From Planctomycetota bacterium (lineage in GTDB: Bacteria > Planctomycetota > PUPC01 > DSUN01): a DNA stretch of 24,287 nt. Positions within the stretch are counted from its first letter, which is position 1. Each line of letters begins with the position of its first letter. The stretch covers positions 1-24,287 of the forward strand of contig VGYW01000085.1 in assembly GCA_016872875.1 (NCBI GenBank). The letters are read 5' to 3'. The translations under genes and the position numbers were made by a program. The notes under the pieces are model-generated. The model saw only the letters and a list, made by a program, of their open reading frames with translations. It did not search any database and was not told where the DNA came from. Shown here in pieces: positions 5,883 to 13,645 of this stretch.

Positions 5883-7710
5883 AGACCACGACCCTAATGC
5901 CCAGCTCAGCGAGCTGCTTCTCGCCCACGGGCGAGGGGGCGCCGCTCATGAGGTCGAGCGCCCGCTGGGTCTTGGGGAACGCGATGACCTCGCGGATGCT
6001 GTCGAGGCCCAGGAGGAGCATCACGATGCGGTCGAGGCCCAGGGCTATGCCGCCGTGGGGCGGGGCACCGTAGGCCAGGGCGTCGAGGAGGAAGCCGAAC
6101 TTCACGCGCGCCTCGTCGTCGCCGATCTTGAGGAGGCGGAAGACGCGCTGCTGGACGTCGCAGCGGTGGATTCGGATGCTTCCGCCGCCAATCTCGACGC
6201 CGTTGAGCACGATGTCGTAGGCGCGGGCGCGCACGTCGAGCGGCCGCTCTTCGAGGAAAGGCACGTCCTCGGGGTGCGGGCTGGTGAAGGGGTGGTGTCG
6301 CGGGTCGGGGCGCTTCTCCTCGGCGTTCCACTCGAAGAGCGGGAAGTCCGTGACCCAGCAGAAGGCGAAGGAGTCGGGCGGGATGAGGCCGAGTTCGCGG
6401 CCCATGCGGCGGCGGAGCTCGTCGAGCGAGGTGGCGACGACGGCGGGGGTGCCTGCGATGAAGACCAAGAGGTCGCCCGGCTGGGCATCCATTGCCTGCC
6501 GCAGCGCCGCCTGCTGCTCGGTGGTGAAGTACTTGACGATGGAGGAGACCAGTTGCGGACCGCTCGACGACGACGACGACGACGAGGACGACGACGAGGA
6601 CGATGGGGGAGTGGCGTCCGGCGGCTGGACTTTGATCCACGCGAGGCCCTTGGCGCCGAACTGGGCGAGCCATTCGGGCAGCTCGCGGTCCAGTTGGCTG
6701 CGGGTGTACCTGGCGCCGCCCGTGGCGTTGAAGCCGCGGACGTGTCCGCCGGCCTTGACGGTTTCGCTGAAGACGCGGAACTGGCTGGCGGCGGCGAGGT
6801 CCGCGATGTCCACGAACTTCAGGCCGAAGCGGAGGTCGGGCTTGTCCGTGCCGTAGCCGTCCATCGCCTCCTGCCAGGTGAGGCGGCGGATGGGGGTCTG
6901 GATGCTGCGGCCGAGGGCCTTGGCCATCACCTCCGCCATCAGGCCGTCTATGAGCTGGTAGATGTCGCTCTCGTCAATGAAGGACATTTCGACGTCGAGC
7001 TGGGTGAACTCGGGCTGACGGTCGGCGCGGAGGTCCTCGTCGCGGAGGCACTTGGCGATCTGCACGTAGCGGTCGAAGCCTGCGACCATGAGGATTTGCT
7101 TGAAGAGCTGGGGCGACTGGGGCAGGGCGTAGAATGAGCCGGGGTTCACGCGGCTAGGTACCAGGTAGTCGCGTGCGCCCTCTGGCGTGCTCTTGGTGAG
7201 GAGGGGGGTCTCGACGTCGACGAAGCGGCGCTCGGCGAAGAAGTTGCGGATGGTGCGGAAGACCTCGCTGCGGAAGGTGAGTGCGCGCTGGACAGCGGGG
7301 CGCCGCAGGTCAATGTAGCGGTAGCGGAGCCGCGTCTCCCCCGCGACCTCCACGCGGTCGTCAATCTCGAAGGGGGGCGTGGCGGCCTCGTTGAGGAGCT
7401 CCACCTCGTCCACCATCACCTCGACCTCGCCCGTGGGCATCTTGGGGTTGACCATGCCCTCGGGGCGGCGGCGGACCTTGCCACGGACGGCGATGACCCA
7501 CTCGGAGCGGAAGCGTTCGGCGGCGTCGTGGGCCGCCTGGTCGTGGGTGGGGTTGAAGACCACCTGGGTCAGCCCATAGCGGTCGCGCAGGTCAATGAAG
7601 ATGACGCCGCCGTGGTCGCGGCTGGAGTGGACCCAGCCGCACAATGTAACAGTCTGGCCGACGTGTTCGGCGCGCAATTCGCCGCAAGTATGGGAGCGTT
7701 TCAGACTCAT
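5881..7710 (-). CDS. aspS: Aspartyl-tRNA synthetase, bacterial type, with a 14-serine insert
   Basis: This 609-residue class II enzyme charges tRNA with aspartate. The start at 7710 (MSLKRSHTCGEL) fits the family; the frame extends to 7815 only through repeat DNA. The N-terminal OB-fold anticodon domain (CGWVHSSRDHGGVIFIDLRDR region) is followed by motif 2 (CLRDEDLRADRQPEFTQLD), the bacterial GAD insertion domain and motif 3 (GGIALGLDRIVMLLLG). The His-Gly pair in RDHGG is the state reported for non-discriminating AspRS, which also aspartylates tRNA-Asn for GatCAB; that is an inference. The oddity is a run of 14 serines (residues 370-383, bases 6562-6603) within the GAD domain. It lies 122 bases downstream of hisS, a common pairing of the two genes. 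Confidence 0.97.
   Translation of the reverse strand: MSLKRSHTCGELRAEHVGQTVTLCGWVHSSRDHGGVIFIDLRDRYGLTQVVFNPTHDQAAHDAAERFRSEWVIAVRGKVRRRPEGMVNPKMPTGEVEVMVDEVELLNEAATPPFEIDDRVEVAGETRLRYRYIDLRRPAVQRALTFRSEVFRTIRNFFAERRFVDVETPLLTKSTPEGARDYLVPSRVNPGSFYALPQSPQLFKQILMVAGFDRYVQIAKCLRDEDLRADRQPEFTQLDVEMSFIDESDIYQLIDGLMAEVMAKALGRSIQTPIRRLTWQEAMDGYGTDKPDLRFGLKFVDIADLAAASQFRVFSETVKAGGHVRGFNATGGARYTRSQLDRELPEWLAQFGAKGLAWIKVQPPDATPPSSSSSSSSSSSSSSGPQLVSSIVKYFTTEQQAALRQAMDAQPGDLLVFIAGTPAVVATSLDELRRRMGRELGLIPPDSFAFCWVTDFPLFEWNAEEKRPDPRHHPFTSPHPEDVPFLEERPLDVRARAYDIVLNGVEIGGGSIRIHRCDVQQRVFRLLKIGDDEARVKFGFLLDALAYGAPPHGGIALGLDRIVMLLLGLDSIREVIAFPKTQRALDLMSGAPSPVGEKQLAELGIRVVV
6562..6603 (-). repeat. Trinucleotide repeat coding for 14 serines in aspS
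   Basis: On the coding strand there are eleven TCG and two TCC codons, followed by one AGC. It sits between KVQPPDATPP and GPQLVSSIVKYF, where other AspRS proteins have a short loop. Near-pure codon use indicates recent slippage expansion. Confidence 0.9.
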
Positions 7711-7762
7711 TGGGGCAAGCCCTTCTGACAGGTGCAACGGTGTCTTGGTGGGGCGCCGCGGA

Positions 7763-7833
7763 CGCGTGACCCGTGACCCGTGACCAGAGAGCGCCGTTGC
7801 CCACGCTCTTGTCACGCGTCACGCGTCACGCGT
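7763..7833. repeat. Inverted repeat of tandem CGTGACC/GTCACGC units
   Basis: Left arm 7763-7784 has three (C)CGTGAC units. Right arm 7811-7833 has three GTCACGC units, the reverse complement, and runs into the hisS stop codon (7833-7835). It lies between hisS and aspS on their transcribed strand. It may attenuate read-through to aspS or simply be a repeat of the same architecture as that at 5784-5882. Confidence 0.8.
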
Positions 7834-9122
7834 CAGGGGTTCAGTTCCACCCCCCCGGCCCCTTCGCCTGTGTGCTCGCGGAGTTTCTGGAGGATGGCGT
7901 CAACGCCCGCGACCTCGGTTTCGGCGCCGGTGGCCATGTGCTTGAGCTTGAGGGAGCCGGAGGCGAGCTCGTTGTCGCCCACGACCGCGACGAAGCGGGC
8001 GCGGAGCTTGTCCGCAGTGCGCATCTGGGCCTTGAGGGAGCGGCCTTCGTAATCGGTGTCGGCGGCCAGGCCGGCCCGCCGCAGCTCGGCGACGCAGCGG
8101 AAGGCGAAGAGGCGCGCCGCCTCGCCCATCGTGACCACGTAGAGGTCGAGGGGACTCGGCTCGGGCGCCTGGGCCGTGGCCTGGAGCGCCGTGAGGAGGC
8201 GTTCCATTCCGATGGCGAAGCCGACGGCGCCGAGAGGCGGACCGCCGAGGTCGGCGATCAGGTTGTCGTAGCGGCCACCGCCGCAGAGGGCGTCCTGGGC
8301 GCCCAGCGCGCCGTGGGTGATCTCGAAGACCGCGCCCGTGTAGTAGTCGAAGCCACGGACCAGGTAGGGGTCTTCCTCGAAGGGCACCTTCGCAGCGGCG
8401 AGCGCCTCGGCCACGCGAGCGAAGTGGCGCTGCTCCGGCTCGGGCAGGTGGTGGAGGATGCGCGGGAGGGTGCGCGTGATGGCGGCGCAACCCTCCTGCT
8501 TGCAGTCAAGGACGCGGAAGACGTTGCGGTCGAGCCGCCGGCGGCAGTCTGGGCAGAGCTTCTCGGCCTGTGCGGCGAGTGCGCCCTTGATGAGGTCGCG
8601 GTAGCCGCCGCGCGAGGCTGGCGTGCCGATGGCGTTGAGGCGCACACGGTAGCCGCTGATGCCAAGCTCGTCGAAGAGGTGGCAGGCCAGGGCGATGACC
8701 TCGGCGTCGAGGAGCGGGTCGGTCGCCCCGATGGCCTCGACGCCGATCTGGTGGAACTGGCGCTTCCGCCCCGCCTGGGGGCGCTCGTGGCGGAACATCG
8801 GGCCGATGTAGTAGAGCTTCTGGAACGCCTTGGCTCTGTGGAGGCTGTGCTCGAGGTATGCGCGGACGACCGGCGCCGTGGCCTCGGGGCGGAGCGTGAG
8901 GCTGTCCTCCCCCTCGCCGAAGGTGTACATTTCCTTTTCGACGATGTCGGTCGTCTCGCCGATGGAGCGGACGAAGAGGCGGGTGGACTCGAAGGCGGGG
9001 GTGCGGATTTCGCCATAGCCGAAGCGTGCGAAGAGCGCGCGGGCCGCGGCCTCCACCCGCTGCCAGAGGGCGGCCTGTTCGGGAAGTATGTCCTCGGTGC
9101 CGAGGGGCGCCTTGATGTCCAT
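7833..9122 (-). CDS. hisS: Histidyl-tRNA synthetase
   Basis: This 429-residue class II synthetase has the usual length. The start at 9122 (MDIKAPLGTEDILP) gives the normal N-terminus; the longer open frame to 9221 is leader sequence containing the promoter. Motif 1 region PLGTEDILPEQAALW, motif 2 FYYIGPMFRHERPQAGRKRQFHQ-type segment (YYIGPMFRHERPQAGRKRQF), the histidine-specific LVRGFDYYTGAVFEI and motif 3 AVGFAIGMERLL are all present. The C-terminal anticodon-binding domain (LDLYVVTMGEAARLFAF, ADTDYEGRSLKAQMRTADK) follows. No strong Shine-Dalgarno is seen. A sigma70-type promoter lies at 9198-9226. It is upstream of aspS in the same direction and probably co-transcribed. Confidence 0.97.
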   Translation of the reverse strand: MDIKAPLGTEDILPEQAALWQRVEAAARALFARFGYGEIRTPAFESTRLFVRSIGETTDIVEKEMYTFGEGEDSLTLRPEATAPVVRAYLEHSLHRAKAFQKLYYIGPMFRHERPQAGRKRQFHQIGVEAIGATDPLLDAEVIALACHLFDELGISGYRVRLNAIGTPASRGGYRDLIKGALAAQAEKLCPDCRRRLDRNVFRVLDCKQEGCAAITRTLPRILHHLPEPEQRHFARVAEALAAAKVPFEEDPYLVRGFDYYTGAVFEITHGALGAQDALCGGGRYDNLIADLGGPPLGAVGFAIGMERLLTALQATAQAPEPSPLDLYVVTMGEAARLFAFRCVAELRRAGLAADTDYEGRSLKAQMRTADKLRARFVAVVGDNELASGSLKLKHMATGAETEVAGVDAILQKLREHTGEGAGGVELNP

Positions 9123-9197
9123 CGGCGAGCACCCGCAGCGTGTAAACAAGAAAAGGGCGCAAGCTTCGGCGAAGCCTCGCCCAGGCGATAGCCCATG

Positions 9198-9226
9198 AGT
9201 ATAGGTATGGATGGTTGCCAAGTCAA
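9198..9226 (-). promoter_or_regulatory. Sigma70-type promoter for hisS-aspS
   Basis: On the minus strand TTGACT (9221-9226) and TATACT (9198-9203) are separated by exactly 17 bases. Transcription would start near 9191, giving a leader of roughly 70 bases with a short GCTTC/GAAGC hairpin near 9161-9173. Confidence 0.75.
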
Positions 9227-9277
9227 GTGCCGGAAGGGGTCGGCTTCCTGATCGTCCTCGTCCTCACGGCACGAAGG

Positions 9278-9706
9278 CTAGGCCTGCCCGCCGGCGCGCG
9301 TACGGACCTCTGCTAACGCCTCCTCTGGAGTCTTCCGTCCTTTGTCCGTCCGATCGAAATCCTTGTCGAAGCTCACGATGGTTCCGTCAACCTTGCCTGC
9401 CGCAACGTACTGATAGGCGTCGTCGAAGTCTAGCCCGAAGCGCTCGCGAGCATCCAGCAGTTCCCTCAGCCCCTCAACGTCCAGACACACCCTTCCGACA
9501 CCGGAATCCTCAAGCATATCCGACAGGAAGTCCTCGAACACGTCGTCCCTTTCCAGATTGCTGAGCGCGATTCCGATGGAGTAGAGCGAGAACTCGCTGA
9601 TCGCCAACTCCACCGCATCCACGCCGTCCAGGAAGTCCCGCACCTCGCCGGCCCTCTCCTGCTCCAGCAGCCGCTCCAGCCACACACTGGTGTCCACAAG
9701 AAACAT
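9278..9706 (-). CDS. PIN-domain ribonuclease toxin, VapC family
   Basis: This 142-residue protein starts at the ATG at 9706, which overlaps the stop of the antitoxin gene by one base (TGATG). MFLVDTSVWLERL carries the first catalytic Asp. The middle has an acidic residue cluster, DFDDAYQYVAA gives the third acidic position, and TIVSFDKDFDR the fourth, the standard order of PIN nucleases that need Mg2+ and cut tRNA or rRNA. Its target is unknown. The partner upstream is a DUF2281 antitoxin, and both share a strong promoter at 9936-9964. It is intact by all visible criteria. Confidence 0.88.
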   Translation of the reverse strand: MFLVDTSVWLERLLEQERAGEVRDFLDGVDAVELAISEFSLYSIGIALSNLERDDVFEDFLSDMLEDSGVGRVCLDVEGLRELLDARERFGLDFDDAYQYVAAGKVDGTIVSFDKDFDRTDKGRKTPEEALAEVRTRAGGQA

Positions 9707-9912
9707 CAGTCCCCCCACCATTCAAGAATCTTCTTCTGGAGCTCGAGGGACGTGAACTTGTCCCGGAACTCGCGCAGGCCCCCTGCCCAGCTCTGTCGGA
9801 GCCTCTTCTGCTTCGGAGGAGCCTTGCGCTCGAGGAGGAATTCGGCGAAATCACGCACCTCATCCTTGAGGGCGGGCGGCAACTCCCGGACCACCTCTTC
9901 CAGTGTTCTCAT
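9706..9912 (-). CDS. DUF2281-type antitoxin (VapB-like)
   Basis: This 68-residue protein starts at the ATG at 9912, behind a near-ideal AAGGAGG (9921-9927 on this strand). The N-terminal helix LEEVVRELPPALKDEVRDFAEFLLE is a known opening of DUF2281 proteins, split here by the usual Pro pair. The C-terminus SWAGGLREFRDKFTSLELQKKILEW is the conserved toxin-binding tail of this family. Such proteins are normally encoded just before a PIN toxin, as here, and neutralise it. Autoregulation through the promoter 24-52 bases upstream is likely from precedent but not shown. Confidence 0.88.
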   Translation of the reverse strand: MRTLEEVVRELPPALKDEVRDFAEFLLERKAPPKQKRLRQSWAGGLREFRDKFTSLELQKKILEWWGD

Positions 9913-9935
9913 CGCTCGTGCCTCCTTGTCTTCGT

Positions 9936-9964
9936 ATCATATCCCGGCCACGCCTGTCTTTCAA
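9936..9964 (-). promoter_or_regulatory. Promoter of the vapBC-like pair
   Basis: On the minus strand TTGAAA (9959-9964) and TATGAT (9936-9941) are 17 bases apart. The -35 box lies only 31 bases from the -35 box of the divergent lpxK promoter (9996-10001), so the two may influence each other. Confidence 0.75.
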
Positions 9965-9995
9965 GTTCCCCTTGGCCCACCACCGCTCCCTCTCG

Positions 9996-10024
9996 TTGAC
10001 TCCCCCGCGCGGCCCTGCTAGAAT
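9996..10024 (+). promoter_or_regulatory. Promoter of the lpxK-waaF LPS block
   Basis: TTGACT (9996-10001) and TAGAAT (10019-10024) are spaced by 17 bases. The expected start of transcription near 10031 leaves a leader of only about a dozen bases before the ATG at 10044. Confidence 0.75.
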
Positions 10025-10043
10025 ACGGCGGCAGAGGCAAGGA

Positions 10044-11129
10044 ATGGTGAAGTCACTCGAGCGGTTCCTCGGTTACATCAGCGGCGAGCGCCGCGGGGTG
10101 CTGGCCGGGCTGGTGCGGGCCGGGCTGACCGTCCTGTCGGGCCCGTACTGGCTCGCGTGGCGGACGCGGCTGGCGCTCTATAACAACGGGCTGCTGATGT
10201 GCCGCGAGCTGGACGCCCGCGCGATCAGCGTGGGGAACATCACGACGGGCGGCACGGGGAAGAGTCCGCTGGTGGTCTGGATCGCCCGCTGGCTCCAGGC
10301 GCACAAGGTGCGCGTGGCCGTGCTCAGCCGGGGCTATGGGGAAAAGCCGAGGCGGCCTGAAGGCGAAGCCACTCACGCCGCCGAGAGCGACGAGACGCTG
10401 CTCTTCCGCCGCCAGTTGCCCGACGTGCCTTGCCTGGTCGGGGCGAGCCGCTACGAGACCGGCCTGCGCGCCATCGCCGAGCACGGGGCCGAGTGCCTGG
10501 TGCTCGACGACGGCTTCCAGCACCTGGCCCTGGGGCGCGACCTCGACATCGTGGTGGTGGACAGCCTTCAGCCGTTCGGCTACGGCCGCTTGCTGCCGCG
10601 CGGGCTGCTGCGCGAGCCCCTGGGCGCGCTTCGCCGCGCGGACCTCGTGGTGCTGAGCCGTTGCGACCTGGTGGCGAAGGACCAGTTGCGCGACGTTGCG
10701 TCGCGGGTGCGCGGGGTCTGTGGAGCGCGCCCAATCGTGGAGTGCGTCCATCGGGCCACGCGCTTCTATCGCCACGGCACTGGCGAGGAACAGCCGCTGG
10801 GGTGGGCCGCGGGGCGCAAGGTCTATGCCTTCAGCGCGCTCGGCAGCCCCGAGGCCTTCCCGCGGACGCTTCGGGCGCTCGGAGCACAGGTGCTGCACCA
10901 TGAGGCGTTCCGCGACCACCATTGGTACTGCGAGGGCGACCTTGCGGGGATCGCCCGCCGAGCGGCGGAGGCCGGGGCCGAGGCCGTGGTGGCCACCGAG
11001 AAGGATGCCGTGAAGATACGGGCCTTCGCCGAGGGCGGCCCGCCGCTCCACGTCCTGGCCGTCGAGCTGGCCGTGACGCGCGGGGAGGAGCTGCTCGCGG
11101 GCGCTCTGGCGGCGGTCGTACGAGGCTGA
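10044..11129 (+). CDS. lpxK: Tetraacyldisaccharide 4'-kinase
   Basis: This 361-residue protein starts at ATG 10044, just after GAGGCAAGGA; the frame is open upstream, but that part overlaps the promoter. LpxK phosphorylates the 4' position of the lipid A precursor at the inner membrane. An N-terminal hydrophobic stretch (GLTVLSGPYWLAWRTRLALY) anchors it. SVGNITTGGTGKSPLVVW is the LpxK-type Walker A, followed by VAVLSRGYG and VLDDGFQHLALGRDLDIVVVD, which hold the conserved catalytic residues. The C-terminus has VVATEKDAVKIR, usual in the family. It is the first gene of a five-gene block, 24 bases before the acyltransferase gene. Its presence shows that the cell makes lipid A. Confidence 0.96.
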   Translation: MVKSLERFLGYISGERRGVLAGLVRAGLTVLSGPYWLAWRTRLALYNNGLLMCRELDARAISVGNITTGGTGKSPLVVWIARWLQAHKVRVAVLSRGYGEKPRRPEGEATHAAESDETLLFRRQLPDVPCLVGASRYETGLRAIAEHGAECLVLDDGFQHLALGRDLDIVVVDSLQPFGYGRLLPRGLLREPLGALRRADLVVLSRCDLVAKDQLRDVASRVRGVCGARPIVECVHRATRFYRHGTGEEQPLGWAAGRKVYAFSALGSPEAFPRTLRALGAQVLHHEAFRDHHWYCEGDLAGIARRAAEAGAEAVVATEKDAVKIRAFAEGGPPLHVLAVELAVTRGEELLAGALAAVVRG

Positions 11130-11153
11130 ATGGCCCGCGGTTCCTGAAAGGCA

Positions 11154-12113
11154 GTGGACCTGGTGTCGAGGAAACGCCGCAACCCAGTGCGGGTGTGGGC
11201 CGAGTACCTGTTCATGGTGGGGATGGAGCGCCTGGCGCGGCTGCTGCCTGTGGGGGCTCACCTGCGGCTGGGCCGCATCCTGGGCGCGGTGGCGCGGTTC
11301 GTAGACAGGGGCCACCGCCGCCTTGCGGAGGCCAACGCGGCCTGGGCGCTGGGCGTCGGCCCCGACGAGGCCCGCGGAATCGTGCGACGCCTCTACCGGA
11401 ACATGAGCACGAACTTCGTGGAGGACCTGATGCTGCCGAAGACCCTCAAGCGGAGGAGGCTTGAGGACTTCGCGCGAATCGAGGGGGCCGAGCACCTGCG
11501 GGCCGCGCTAGCCCAGGGCAAGGGGGCAATCGTGGTCACGGGACACCTGGGGAACTGGGAGCTCGCCGGCCTGGCGCTCGCCCACCTGGCCGGCTCGACG
11601 ATGGCGGTGGCACGCGAGCTGTCGAACCCGCGGCTCGAGGCCAGAATGCGGCGCTTCCGGGAGCGCGGCGGCCTGCGCGTCGCCGCGCGCGACGGCGCGC
11701 TCCGACACGTCCTGACCCACTTGCGCGCCGGCGGCTGCGTGGCTATGCTCATTGATCAGAACCAGCGCAAGGGCGGCGTCTTCGTCCCCTTCTTCGGCAA
11801 GCTCGCCGCCACCGTGCCCAGCCCGGCGAGCCTTGCCCTCAAGTACGGCGTCCCCGTCCTCTTCGGCTACGGCTATCGCGTGGGCGACGGGCTTTTCCAC
11901 TGCTTCCACCTGGACCCCCCCTTCGAGCTGATACGGACGGGGGACTACCGGGCCGACGTCGTGGCCAACACCGCGCTCTTCACGAAGCGGGTGGAGGACT
12001 GCGTGCGGCGCCACCCCGACCAATGGTTCTGGGTCCACCAGCGCTGGCGCAAGCGGCCGCCGGAGGAGAAGCAGGGCGCCGAGGAACCCGCGGAAGGGAG
12101 CGAGATTGATTGA
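11154..12113 (+). CDS. Lipid A late acyltransferase, LpxL/HtrB family
   Basis: This 319-residue membrane-bound acyltransferase is predicted to add a secondary acyl chain to lipid A. The start is GTG 11154 or more likely GTG 11163, because GAAAGG at 11146-11151 is better spaced from the latter. The HxxxxE catalytic motif is TGHLGNWELAG (about residues 124-134), followed by NPRLEARMRRFRERGG, CVAMLIDQNQRKGGVFVPFFG and VFWVHQRWRKRP-like QWFWVHQRWRKRPP, all standard for LpxL/LpxM. It lies between lpxK and hldE, and its TGA overlaps the TTG start of hldE. The sequence cannot tell which hydroxyl it acylates. Confidence 0.92.
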   Translation: MDLVSRKRRNPVRVWAEYLFMVGMERLARLLPVGAHLRLGRILGAVARFVDRGHRRLAEANAAWALGVGPDEARGIVRRLYRNMSTNFVEDLMLPKTLKRRRLEDFARIEGAEHLRAALAQGKGAIVVTGHLGNWELAGLALAHLAGSTMAVARELSNPRLEARMRRFRERGGLRVAARDGALRHVLTHLRAGGCVAMLIDQNQRKGGVFVPFFGKLAATVPSPASLALKYGVPVLFGYGYRVGDGLFHCFHLDPPFELIRTGDYRADVVANTALFTKRVEDCVRRHPDQWFWVHQRWRKRPPEEKQGAEEPAEGSEID

Positions 12114-13645
12114 GTCCTGAACTGGCCAAACGGTTCGCCGCGGTCGGGCGCCCCCGCATCCTGGTGGTTGGCGACCTGATGCTCGACCGCTACGTGTGGG
12201 GCAGCGTGGAGCGCATCTCGCCCGAGGCGCCCATCCCGGTGCTCAAGGTGGCCGAGCAGGAGGACCGCCCTGGCGGCGCATTCCGCGTGGCCGCCGCACT
12301 CGCCGCACTCGACGCCAGGGTGGAGTGCGCCGGCGTGGTCGGAGCCGACGCAGACGGCTCGGAGCTGCTCAAGCTTCTGGAAGAGTTCGGGGTGGACGCC
12401 AAGGCGGTGCTCCGCCTCCCCGACCGCCCGACGACCGTGAAGACCCGCATGGTGGCCCGCGTACAGCAGCTCTTCAGGGTGGACAGGGAGGACGCCAGCC
12501 CCATCCCCGCGGACGCCACGAGGCGGCTCCTACGCCGCGTCGAGGCCGCGGTGCGGCGCGCCGACGCCGTGCTCGTGCCCGACTACAACAAGGGCGTCCT
12601 CACGCCGCCGTTCCTCCACGCCCTCATTCGCGCGGCGAGGGCCGCCGGCAAGCCGATCATCGTGGACCCAGCCCGCGGGGTGGACGCCTCCCGCTACAAG
12701 GGCGCGACCGCCATCTGCCCCAACCGCCAGGAGGCCGCCCTGGCCGCAGGGCAGTTCGTAGTGCGGCCTTCAGGCCGTAGAGATGGTGGCTCAGGCGCGG
12801 GCCAGGAGAGGATACGGGCTGAAGCCCGCACTACGGACCGGATCGGGCGGCTGCTCCTGCGGCGCCTCGGGCTGGAGGCCTGCGTCATCACGCGCGACCG
12901 CGAGGGCATGTCGCTCTACCGCAAGGGCGCTAGGCCGTTCCACGTCAAGGCCAGGGCGCGCGAGGTCTTCGACGTCACGGGCGCCGGCGACGTCGTGCTG
13001 AGCCTGCTGGGCTTCGTCCTCGCGGGGGGCGGGGGCTTCGAGGAGGCCGTGGCCATCGCAAACGTGGCCGGCGGCATCGAAGTCGCAAAGTTCGGCTTCG
13101 TCCCGCTCACCCGCCACGAAATCCAGGCGGAGCTCGAGGTGCCCGCCCACGCGGAGACGAAGCTCCGCAGCCGCGGCGAGCTGGCCACCATCGTGGCCAG
13201 CCTCAAGGCCCAGGGCAAGACCGTGGTCTTCACAAACGGCTGCTTCGACCTCCTCAACGCCAACCACATCTCGCTCCTGCGGCACGCTAAGAGCCTGGGC
13301 GACGTGTTGATCGTGGCGACGAACAGCGACGAGAGCATCCGCCGCCTCAAGGGCCCCAGCCGCCCCATCCTCGCCGAGGCCGAGCGCGTCGAACTCCTCT
13401 CCGCCGTCCACCACGTAGACTACGTGACCGTGTTCCCTGAGGACACGCCGCGTCCGCTCCTGGCGCTCCTTCAGCCCGACATCCTGGTGAAGGGGGGCGA
13501 CTACCAGCGCAAGGAGGAGGTGGTCGGCTGGGAGATCGTCGAGAGCTACGGCGGCCGCATCGCGCGCGCCCCGCTCTCCAAGTACCATTCCACCAGCCGC
13601 ATCGTGGCGAAGGTGCTCAACGCCCACGGAGGGAGCAACGCATGA
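12110..13645 (+). CDS. hldE: Bifunctional heptose-7-phosphate kinase / heptose-1-phosphate adenylyltransferase
   Basis: This 511-residue protein starts at TTG 12110, behind GGAAGGGAG, and overlaps the stop of the acyltransferase gene by four bases. It makes ADP-heptose for the LPS core. Residues about 10-320 are the PfkB-type kinase (LVVGDLMLDRYVWG, ISPEAPIPVLKV, catalytic FDVTGAGD near 286-293). Residues about 361-500 are the adenylyltransferase (VVFTNGCFDLL, ATNSDESIRRLKG, LVKGGDY). There are three oddities. A repeat element at 12758-12834 is translated in frame as residues 217-242 after the PNRQEA motif. The substrate motif normally GGAANVA reads GGAFRVA. The HxGH nucleotidyltransferase motif reads NANH (residues 383-386). 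The family call is secure; full activity is not. Confidence 0.95.
   Translation: MSPELAKRFAAVGRPRILVVGDLMLDRYVWGSVERISPEAPIPVLKVAEQEDRPGGAFRVAAALAALDARVECAGVVGADADGSELLKLLEEFGVDAKAVLRLPDRPTTVKTRMVARVQQLFRVDREDASPIPADATRRLLRRVEAAVRRADAVLVPDYNKGVLTPPFLHALIRAARAAGKPIIVDPARGVDASRYKGATAICPNRQEAALAAGQFVVRPSGRRDGGSGAGQERIRAEARTTDRIGRLLLRRLGLEACVITRDREGMSLYRKGARPFHVKARAREVFDVTGAGDVVLSLLGFVLAGGGGFEEAVAIANVAGGIEVAKFGFVPLTRHEIQAELEVPAHAETKLRSRGELATIVASLKAQGKTVVFTNGCFDLLNANHISLLRHAKSLGDVLIVATNSDESIRRLKGPSRPILAEAERVELLSAVHHVDYVTVFPEDTPRPLLALLQPDILVKGGDYQRKEEVVGWEIVESYGGRIARAPLSKYHSTSRIVAKVLNAHGGSNA
12758..12834 (+). repeat. Palindromic repeat element inserted in frame in hldE
   Basis: 12758-12779 and 12813-12834 are reverse complements at 20 of 22 positions (GTAGTGCGGCCTTCAGGCC.. 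against ..GGGCTGAAGCCCGCACTAC). The two mismatches each keep a smaller internal hairpin intact (GGCC-TTCA-GGCC; CGGGC-TGAA-GCCCG). The 33-base centre is unrelated. Confidence 0.9.

Noticed and set aside
4555..7137. 860-residue open frame on the plus strand across the beta-helix gene and aspS
   Set aside because: It is antisense to two well-supported genes, has low-complexity Ala/Val/Glu-rich sequence and no family motifs; long antisense frames are expected at this GC content.
9123..9190. hisS leader as a T-box or His-attenuator
   Set aside because: Only a short GCTTC/GAAGC hairpin is present; no histidine-codon leader peptide, T-box sequence or terminator is seen.
7773..9191. 472-residue plus-strand frame over hisS
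   Set aside because: Antisense to a clear HisRS with all class II motifs; composition is that of a shadow frame.
10053..11495. 480-residue minus-strand frame over lpxK
   Set aside because: Antisense to lpxK and the acyltransferase gene; no ribosome-binding site and no recognisable domain.
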